Shown here piece after piece: positions 1 to 10,300 of a stretch of 64,000 nt of DNA (position 1 is its first letter; every line of letters starts with the position of its first letter). Made by a program: the position numbers and the translations under genes. Source of the DNA: Serinus canaria (lineage: Eukaryota > Chordata > Aves > Passeriformes > Fringillidae); assembly GCF_022539315.1 (NCBI RefSeq), contig NC_066333.1:8255501-8319500 (forward strand). The letters run 5' to 3'. The notes below the pieces were generated by a model, which was not told the origin of the DNA, made no database searches, and saw only the letters and a list, made by a program, of their open reading frames with translations.

Positions 1-3000
1 CCTACAGGCTGAGGGAAGAGTTCAGCCCTTCCAGCAGCCATCTACCCTGTCACTCCCTGCCCAACCTGGGAGGGAAGGAGGGACTGTGATCCCTCCTGTC
101 CCTCCCTGCCAACACTGGACTGTGACGGAACATCCAGACGGGCAGCCATGAGCACGTCAAGAAAACGTCTTATTTTGGAAACTTATTTTTTCCCCCTGAG
201 AACAAAGGCTTTAAAGGGAAAATAAAATGGAAAGAAGAAGAAAGAGAGAGAGAGAAAGGGGTGACCATCTCCCAGGAAGGCTTCAGGGAGCATCCTTGGC
301 TCTTTGTGGAACATGCTATCGAGCAGGAAGCAGACAAGAGACATCCAGCTACAAAGGAGATGATGCAGTCAAGGCATTTCAAACACGTACACGGCTGCCT
401 TTCAGGGCTGACATTTCAAACAAGGGCTATTAAACTGCGCCATGGGTTGATATTTAAAGACACAATTGGCAAAGGGCACGCCGAGCTGATCGGGACCTTG
501 GGGGTGGGGAATATTGATTGGCCAGGGGAATGGGCTGGAAAGAGCGGCAGCTCCAGGAGCGGGGCTGGATGCTGAGAGCGTGGCAGGAGGGATGGAGAAC
601 AGGCTGGGCTGGGAGCACTGTGCCTCAGCATGGGCTGGCTGCTCCAGCTCCTGCTGCCAGGCTCCAGGAGGAATACCCACCTGGGAGTGCTGGTATGGAA
701 CCATCTCTCCAGCATGAGCACAGTCAAACAGGGGGGAAGCTGGACAAGAAATACCCTAAGAATGCTAAAGTCCAAGCTGTGCTCTGAGGGATTAACTGGG
801 AAGGCAAGCATGCTCCTCAGGAGCCAGTAGTTTCAGAATGAAAACAAGCCTTGCATGTCCAAGGAAGGCACTACTTGCTTTAAGCCCCCCAGAATTCACC
901 CATCAGAATGGGGGAAGGCAGTCCCTGCCTGTCCCAGCCAGTTACTTGGCCGGGAGAGGCAGCCCTGGAGCACAAGGACCACAGAGACACCTGGGACTGG
1001 GGCCAGATCTGAGCATTCAGGTTTTATCCTACCAGCACAAAGCCCTCCCTGTATCCCCACCACTGCCAAACAGCAGAGACTTCAGAACAACTGTGACATT
1101 TAGATGGAGCCATTCCAGACAAGAGGATGGGAAATTGTTTGTGATGAAAAGCCTGTATTTGCCAGGCACATCTCACTCGATGTGACTCTCCATCCACCCC
1201 ACTCCTCTTGCAGAGACAGCAGGGCTAGGGGAAACCACAGGATCAGTAAAGCACTGGGGCTCCAGCAGCAGCAACAGACTTGGGTTTTTGCAGGAATTTT
1301 TTCTAAATTTTTTGTCAAAGGCATAAATGGAAGCTTTAAACAGAACATAAAACCACTTTGAGTGTGGTGATCACAGAGGTGTTTCTGGAGGTCAGAGTTA
1401 CCTTTCCAAACTTGCTATCATAAAACTTCTAATAATTTATGGATATATTAAATACCCAATTTTTAAGTGCAGAAGAATATCACTTGTACTGAGCAACCCC
1501 TTGATTAAGGAAGAGAAAGGAAATTTGATGTGTGTTTAAGTATCTATCTATCGGTCTCTATATACACATATCTATTTGCACACAGTCTCCTCTCTGATGT
1601 TATTCCTGCCATTATTAAAGCCACAAATTTCTCTTCATACTAAAGAGCGCTGTCCCACCTGGACCTCCAGACACAGAGGGAAGCTTACGTTGTCTGTATG
1701 GAAATACCAGGCCCCAGGGTGTTAAACAAGCAAAGGGAAATAAAATAAAACATCCACTTGTCTAGTCTAGGAAGTGACTGGCTGAGGCAGATATAAATAA
1801 AGCAGGGCCTTTTCCATCTTCATCTCAGTTATTTTAAAAGCTCATTGTATGCCAAATGCAAATCTTAAGGTTACTTGAGTATCTCCATGCAATGATGGAG
1901 ATCTAAATAGAAACCCATCTTCAGTAATGCATTCCCCCTCTGCTCCCTGAAAGAATACCTGAAAGCCTAGGTGGCTTCTTAATGGAAGCAGGAGAGCTGA
2001 AGTCCCATCTGGGGCCCCATGCTGAAGAGGTTAAGTAATCAACATATATGTTAGAGCATCCAACTGCAGATACTGAGAATTTAGAAATCCTGCTGGACTT
2101 AGGCAGCAGGACTTTCTCAGTCCTCCAGAAAAGGCTCTGCATCCTCCAGAAGCTGCGGGAAAGTTGGTACCTCTGGCCATGTGAAGCTGCTATGCTCCTT
2201 TGGGTGCCTCCAGGCAGATCCCTGTTTGCAGTGAGGGGCCCAGGGCTCCCACCACCCTCAAGATCACAGACTGGTTTGGGCTGGGAGGCACCACAAACAC
2301 CATCTTATTCCAACCCCATGCCAAAGGCAGGGACACCTTCCACTATCCCAGGTTGCTCCAAGCCCCATCCAACCTGGCTTTGGACATGACACTTCCAGGG
2401 ATGGGCAGCCACAGCTTCTCTGGGCACCCTGTGCCAGGGCCTCAGCACCCTCACAGGGAAGAATTTCTTCTTATTACCCAATGTAAATTTCTCCTCCTTT
2501 AGTTTAAAACTTTTCCCCCTCACCCTATCACTACCTGCCCACTTAAAAAGTCACTCTCCATCCTTTTTTCAAGATGCTTTGACTAATCTAATAATTGATG
2601 TTTAATGATCTTTAATCATCAGGGATGGAGAGCGGCTCTGAAAATTGTTCATTTTAGAGGACAAAGAGAAAAAAAAGACAATCTCAGGATGCAAAGCCTA
2701 CCCTCCTGCAGAGACCGGGGATCCCCAGGTACAAACCTGGCCCTGTCCCAGCCTCAGGGGTCTGCACTCATGCTGGCAGTACCTCCCTGGGGAGCAGCCC
2801 TGTCCCTGCCATCCCAAAGCCAAGGGCAAGGTGGCCTTTTGTCGCCGTGGGGGTGACAGGGCCGTGCGCCCTGCGAGCCGCCGGTCCCGCCGCGGGTCGG
2901 GGTGAGGCCAAGCAGTGCCTGGCATTGGAAATGCCTGGGCTGCACACACAGGACAGAGTGAGGGCTCTTACCTGACACTGAGTTCACGCTGCGGCAGCAA

Positions 3001-4286
3001 CACAAAGACACAACGCAACCGGTATTAAGTATTGTCAACACCAGGGTCGTTTCAAGATAAAAAAAAAGGAAAAATACGAGTATTTTCCTGAATTCACATG
3101 CAGCCTTTTTGCCCTTCTTCCCCTCCCCAGGTCAGCAAAGCCCTCCCCAAGCCAACCCCTTGCCTGGCTCACAGTGGCACCCCGGGGGTGCTGGGTTTGC
3201 TGTGATATTCCCTGGCTGGATCCCAGGAGCTAGGGGAAACAGCCATTCCCCTTTCCTGGGCTCTGCCTCAGGGCTGGGTGCCCTTCTCAGCCTGGCACTA
3301 CCAGAGATACTGGGGCTTTGATCCTTCTTCCTGTGACCGAGGGTTTAGAAATCACCTTCCCAACCAGAGTTTGGTGCTGGGAATTCAGGCAGCCAGGTAT
3401 TCCAGGAGGAGGAAACTGCCAAGACACCTTTGCAAGAGCAGTCCCTCGTAAGCAGACACGGGAAGCTGGATGCCAAGCTGTGCCAGCTACCACCCCAGGG
3501 CTGAGCAGCTCCTGCCACTTGAGAGCTCCAAAAACGACTTGAAAGAATCAAGCCCTTTACTTTCCAGCATATCTATATCCAGGTCACAGTCTCTGCACTT
3601 CCCAGGACATCACTCTGAGCATTTCCATGACTGAAACATCACCAAAGCTATTGGGTGGGAGGAGACTCTGCTGCTCGGGGACTGCAACACAAAATGCCAT
3701 CAGTTCATTGCAGAGTCCCAAACCACTGGTCAGGACTGGCCCAGGACCAACAGGAGAAGACTTAAAGCCAGCAGTGGGGAAGTGATGGAGCATGTGCCTG
3801 GACTGGGGCTCCAATGTGACAAGACTTTGAGTTTTGAAACCCAGGAGCTGCAGGCAGCACAGAAGAGAAGTGGGTTCCTGACTGAAAAGGCTGTGCAGCA
3901 GTGTCTGCACGGGAGGGAAGAGGAGAAGCCCAAGAGCAGTGGAGGGTTTGGAGCAATGCTGGCCCTGGGAGGGTTGCAGACAGGGGGACACACCCCTTGG
4001 ATCATGGAAGGGTGGCTGGTTTGTCCCCTCATGACTTGCTGCCCCAGAGAGGGAAGAAGTTGCTGCTGGACCACAGCTGGCAGAAGAGCCAGGACCGAGC
4101 AGAGGACAGGGAGAAGGCAGTTTCCTTCACTGGGCTGTGGGAGAGGGCTGGGAGGAGTTCACAGGAACTCCCATGCCTGGAGCACAGGAGAAGCCAGTCC
4201 ATTCCCACCTGGGCACCCAGAGCACAGCTCCCTGCCAGGCAAGGCTGTGAACCCCCCTCACCACCCACGGACCGGGCAGCTCTCAC
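1..4286. other. UCKL1 intron 7 or downstream gene body, no exon recognised
   Basis: I looked on the minus strand for the next UCKL1 segments (for example the RGMHTIIRD and DEFIFYSKR regions) and saw none. The stretch contains one CR1 fragment (2259-2566), an AT-rich patch with TCTA-type short repeats near 1400-1580 and a small CpG-dense patch at about 2840-2910. Confidence 0.6.
2259..2566 (-). mobile_element. CR1 LINE fragment (3' end)
   Basis: The plus strand reads as the complement of an avian CR1 3' region: ggtttgggctgggag, ccaaccccatgcca, gacaccttccac, cacagcttctctgggcacc and gaagaatttcttc in the usual order. Truncated and diverged. Confidence 0.85.
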
Positions 4287-4348
4287 CTCTTCCAGCTGGC
4301 TGTGGACATGCTGAACAATCAGGTCGATGGCCACAGTGTTTCCACTCC
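4287..4348 (-). CDS. UCKL1: UCKL1 coding exon 7 (last in window)
   Basis: 62 nt encode [20 protein letters not shown], ending at donor GAG|GTGAGA. The exon that should continue into the UPRT-like half is not visible to the left. The acceptor lies next to a CR1 fragment. Confidence 0.95.
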
Positions 4349-7300
4349 CTGGAGTGACCCAAAAGCAAAAGAATCACAGAATCAGGCTTGTAAATGTTGG
4401 AAAAACCCTCTAAGATCATGGAGTCCAACCATTAAATCAGCACAGCCAAGACTTCCACTAGACCATGTCTGTTGGGGTGACACTGGGGTTAGGGTTCAGG
4501 AAACCAGAAAGCCCAGAGTTCCAAGGACTCTGCAACTACAAAAGGCATGCCAAAGGAAACACAGGACTGCCACACCATGGCTCCCCTCACATCTGTCTGC
4601 TTGGCACCAGCCTTACCCCCACATGGGTTCTACTGCTCTGCCTAGGGTTAGGGTTCAGAAAACCACAAAGCCCAGAGCTGAGGGCAGAGGGCTGGGGTCT
4701 CTGGGTGGTGTCAGGGGTGCCCCTGAGGACTGCCCTGGGCAGCTACCTCGAGGCACAACGATGTCTGCCAGCCTCATGGTGGGCTGGATGTACTGATCGA
4801 AGGCAGGCTTGACAAACTTGTTGTACTGCTTGATGACCCCCTCGATGTCCCGGCCTCGCTCGCTGATGTCCCTGCGCAGGCGGCGCACCAAGCGGATGTC
4901 TGAGTCCGTGTCCACAAATATCTTCAGATCCAAGAGCTGAAAGGAGAGGGAGGGACAAATACCACTGGGTCAGGTGTGGGACTCAATCCACCTTCCCCTG
5001 CTGCCCCAAGCAGGGCTGAGCCCAGCCCAGAAGCTGTTTAATAGGGCCTGGCTCTGCTCTGCTCCGGCCTGAGTGGAGTTTTTCCCTGGAATGCGGCTGG
5101 TGCTGCTGTGAGCCCCCTGCTGCCACCTTGTTCTCATGTCCCCTGAGACCTGTCCTGCTCCAAACTCTGTCCCTACTGCCAACCAGCTCCAACACTTGGC
5201 TGGATGTTATTTAAGAGCAAGGAGGAGATGAGAAGTTACTGTCCGTGACACACACCAAACACTGGCTTCTTAATCAAAGAATCCTTGGATAGTTGAATTG
5301 GAAGGGACTTTAAAGATCATCTCATTCCAAGCCTCTCCCACAGACAGGGAATTAATGCTGGAAAGGAGCCCAGCCCAGCAGGGCAGCTCATGACTCTGTC
5401 CTTAACTGCAAGAGGCAGGAGTGGGGATGCTGAGCGGAGTCTCCTGGGGGATTCACCCAGCTGTCCACTGGAGGTCATCCTTGCTCCAGGAAAGTGCAAC
5501 CCAGGCTCTCACTTGGCACGGGAGGAAACTTTCCAGACAGAGCTTGGCTAAGTTTGTGCATGGCTCACTGCCTGCTGCAGCATTTGTCAGAGGGCTGCAA
5601 AGATGGTCTGAGGGATGGAAACAGGCTGAGAGAGCTGTACAGAGAAAACAAGGTTCTGGAGAGACCTCAGAGCCCCTTCCAGTTTCCAAAGAAGCTCCAA
5701 GAGAGGTGGAGAGGGACTTTGGACAAGGGCTTGGAGTGACAGAACAAGGGGAAGTGGCTTCACAATGCCAAAGGGAAGGGTTAGACGGGATACTGAGAGA
5801 AATTTGTCCCTGTGAAGGTGCTGAGGCCCTGGCACACGGTGCCCAGAGAAACTGTGGCTGTCCCATCCTTCAAAGTGCTCATGGCCAGGCTGGACGGGGC
5901 TTGGAGCAACCTGGGATCATGGAATGTGTCCCTGCCCATGGCAGGGGGTGGAACTAGATGAGCTTTAAGGTCCCTTCCAACCCAAACCATTCTGTGATCC
6001 TGTGATATATCCAAATAATCCCCAAGAGAGCCTGAAGTGCTGGATGATTCCATGCTAGGAACACCAGGCTCTGTGCAGCAGAAGTTCAGCAGACTTTGCC
6101 TCTGGCTGTGCAAGCTGCAGCATGCAGTGTGGAGGTGGGCTACTTCTAGTTGTGTTGATGCACCAGCTGAGTTTGAGGTATTTGCTGAAACACTTGACTT
6201 CTGCCAGGGGCTCTTCCCTGGCTGCTGAGAGTCAAAGCCTATTTCTCCTACCTGGGAAGTGCTGCAGCATCTGGGGTAACCTGGAAGAGAAGGTAACCTC
6301 CCCGCTTCAGGACCTCAGGAGAGAGCATCCTCCCACCATCTCTCCCTGGAATGGCTTCAAAACCTTTCCTCACCTTCAGGAGCTCCTTGTCTGCAAATGC
6401 CATGATGCCTTCAAAGATAATCACATTGGCGCCATACAGGGTTTTCTGTGGAGTCAAAATGGATGTGGTTGGGCACAGAACATCTGTTCAGAGGTGCCCT
6501 GTCCCAGGGAATCTCTCTGGGCTGTGACTGTGCCAGCTCACCCAAAAAACACACCCAGGCACAGAGCAGAGGGTAACAACACCAACTGGACTGCAAAGGC
6601 CAGGGGCTGGAGGGATGCAGTTGGCTCCCACCTGTTCTGCTCTGGCCATCCCCCACCTTGTCCCACCCCCCTCAATGTCCCATACCCATTCCTTCTTCCG
6701 GCTGTGGGTGGTGAAGTCGTAGATGGGGATCTTGACACTCTTGCCTTGCTTCAACTTCTTCAGGGTGGCAATGATGAGGTCAAAGTCAAAGGCATCAGGG
6801 TGGTCAAAGTTGAAGTCGTTGCTGGCTGCCTGCTCCTGCTGCTGCTTGGTCAGCACCTGCCACAGAGCACAGCTTAGGGCACATGGCTGGGCAGTTCCCT
6901 CCCCTCTGCTCTGCCCAGTCACCTCTTCCCTGCCTCACAAGAGCCACTGGAAGTGGAAACCACATTGCTGTCCCTAAATCTACAACATGTTTCCTTACCA
7001 AGGGTTACCACAATAATCCCAGATTGGTATGGGTTGGAAGGGACCTTAAAACTCAAGTCATTCCAACCCCCTGCCATAGGCAAGGACACCTTCCACCAGA
7101 ACAGGCTGCTCTGGGCCCTGTCCAACATGGTCTTGAACCTTCCAGGAATGGGGCAGCCACAGCTTCTCTGGGCAATGGCAAATTGAGGAGCCTGGCCAGG
7201 CCGACATGGGTGCAGCCTCACCTTGTAGAAGGAGTCCATGGACAGCAGAACCACCCATGGGACATCAAGAGCTTCAATGATCATGGTGGCCACCGTGGTC

Positions 7301-10300
7301 TTCCCAGAGGCGCTGCCTCCTCCCAGGCCTGCCAGGGAAAAGGTGATGAAGCCACCAAGCCCAGGCACAGCCCTTCCCACCACAGGCTGGAGACCAGGTC
7401 CTGCATGGCTGCACTAAGCTGGAGGGGCCTCCAAAGAGGGAAGTCACAGGCAATCCAAGAGATTATCCTGAAAATGTCAAATGGCATGTACTGGAACTGC
7501 CAGCAACATGCCCAGCAAAAGCTGGGAAACTCATTGTTAGAAGGTTATGTAACATGGGGAGTGCTGGCATGGGAACCAGTCCAGACTGCCTCCCTAGGAA
7601 CCTGTGACAGCCCAGGCAACAGGAGCCAGGGGAACAAGAAGCAGAGTGTGGTGTCCTACAACCCATCACCCCCCTTGCACACTCTCAGGTTCAGCCCACC
7701 CAGTCAATGCAGGCCTAACCACAGGCACTCCCCCTGCTCCTCTCCAGGCTGGAGCCAACCTCCAATTTCCAAGGATGTGGTGGGGCAGGACTCCCACCAA
7801 GACCTCCAGGAGAGCTGTGGGGCAGGAGGCAGGGACGCAGAGGTGACCCACCTATGACAAAGGCCTCCTTGGACTGCGTGCCGTGCTCGTTGTACCAGGG
7901 GGGCCGGCCTGCAGTGTAGATGGTTCTCTTGCTGGTGCGCAGCAGCGGCGGCTCCGACTTGCACTGGCTGGTGGTCCGCTTGCGGGGGGGCTTGGAGGAG
8001 CCCACGGCGGGATACAGCCGGTCCAGGGACTCTGCACTGCTGCTGCTGCTGGGCAGAGAGGGGCACAATTACCCTGGTGGGGAAGGACACACCCTGCTCC
8101 CACACTCCCCTGGGGTGTGGGAGCAGGGTCTTGGGCGATCCTGAGTTGTACAGGTGAAGGGTGGGACAGCCAAGCACAGCCCTGCTGCAGCATCACCAGC
8201 ACCCACATCTCTGTGGCCCACAGCCACAGACAGCACTGAGGAAATCTCACACAGAAGCCATTTGAACGTGGAAGAGGTGCTGTGCAAACATCCATCCCTA
8301 AAGTCCTGCTGTCTGAGGAATGCCTGCATGAAATAAATCCCCCAGGGAGCTCTCAAAGCCTTGATGGTTGTTTTCCAAGGGGCAACAACCCACCCAGCTG
8401 TGCCAAGGGACCTTTCTTGGGGTTAGCAGTCAAACACATGGGTTACAGCACAACCATTCTCATCCCCCCATCCCCAGTCCCTTTCCTCTCCCCACTTCCA
8501 CTCCCCCCACACCCAAGACCTAGTTCTCCCAAGCTTCTGTCCTGAAGCTCCCTGGGACAAGCCTTCAAGCTGGGCAGAGCCATCAGCTTTGCCTTGGGAA
8601 CTGAGAGAGCTCTGAGCTCACCCAAAGCCTTGGAGCTGCTGAACACTCTCCCTTATCTTCCCTGCTGGAGAGGGAGTGGAACAAGGCACCCTCCAGAGCC
8701 CTTTCCAGCTTGGCAGGAGGAGAGCTGTGGCCGGGAGGCGATAAGTGGCCTCTGGCCAGGAGATAAGCTGCAGCCGCTGCCTGCCCAGCTAAGGGACAGG
8801 GAGGATTATTTATACCAGTGCCTGCTCCTCCCTGCTCCTGATCTGCTGCCCCAGAGGGATGTCTGCTCCCTAGGAGAAAGTGCAAAGGGCTCTCCTGGCT
8901 CTTGCAGTTCCTCTCCCCAGCCGTGACTGGGCTGGAAGGGAAATCAAGAGATCTGGGCACCACTGGCTCCAAGCTGTCACTGTTTGGTACAGCCCAGCTG
9001 AGCCAGCAGGGCTTTGCTGCTGCTGTGTTATGGATTGCTCTTGAAAGGGCTTAAACTGCAGGGCTTTACAGATTTTGGGTTGATTTTAAGCTGTTTCGGT
9101 ATGGAGATTAATTCCTTTCCCTCCCCCAGCCCTTTCTAGAACAATTTTAGATAAAGATCAAAATTTCAGAAGGGCCATCTGTGTGTGAAGTGAAACGGCA
9201 ATCCCCAACCCTGCATGGCAAACAAACCCCCTGGGCACGGTGGGATCCCCCTGGGCATGGCAGGATGCCCACAGCACACCATCCCTACTTCTGGCACATC
9301 CCTGTGGAGAAGGCAAGGAGACAGGGATTTGCCTGTCTTTGCTGAACTCCTGCTAACAAAAGGCAGGCTGCAGCTCCTGCCCCTGCGACAGGACCTCTCC
9401 CACCACTGTCCACCCTAAGCTGTGCACTCATGGAGCTCCCCACAAGAGCTCAGGACACCAACACCCCATCCTGGGCCAGAGCCCATCAGCACACAGCTAG
9501 CTCCAAGCACTGCCAGGCTCAGGCTCAACCAGGAGCCCAAAACACCCCAACTACGACTCTTTAAAAGCAGCCTCAGGAGATGACACCCATCAGGAAACCT
9601 GGGATGTCTTCCTGTGAAAAAATGGCTCCTTCCATGAGGAGAAGCAAGCCCAGGCGGGATGTTTGGGTCTCCTGTCCCATGGGTGATGCTGCAGCAGCCG
9701 CTCCCCACCAGTGCTACTCCCAGAGCGGCGCTGCCAGCAGGGGCTGGTGCTGGGGCACAAACAACGTCACTTCAGCTGGATAAAAGCAGAGGTGACACAA
9801 ACACAGTTGTTTACCACAGCAGAAAGCGGCTCCTTTGATCCACATCCCAGCCCCTCTCCTGGGACCGCGCTTGCTCCAGAGCCTGAGCTCGGCTGCTTCT
9901 CCTCTGGGACTGCACGTCAGCCTCCACAAGACAGGCGAGCCCGTGGGGCTGCTCTGCCCCTTGGTGTCACACAGCACCAAGCTCTGCTGTGCCAGACTGC
10001 AGATCCTGACCCAGGCCACCATGCCCAAAGTGACTCCCAGTTGGATGAAGCTCTGTTTTTCGGAGTTGCAGCAAGGCTGAGCTCTGCTCCCACCAGCTTC
10101 AATAACATCCAGCTCCTGGCAGGGAGGGAAAGGCTTGGACTCCAACAGCTCCACCAGTGCCCAGAATTACAGCCACAGCCCCACCTTGCTATCCCATCAT
10201 CTCTCCACAGTGCCTACAGCACACCCAGGGTGTTGGCACAGAGGGGACATTGCTGCAGGATGCAGGGACACACCCCTGGGAGAGGAGTGGAGCCATCCTC

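Noticed and set aside
2754..2949. Possible UCKL1 exon in the CpG-dense patch
   Set aside because: The translations do not match the expected post-HSQLEE sequence of the family beyond a few chance residues.
4487..4655. Interstitial telomere repeat
   Set aside because: Only about two TTAGGG-like units per copy. Too short to claim telomeric origin.
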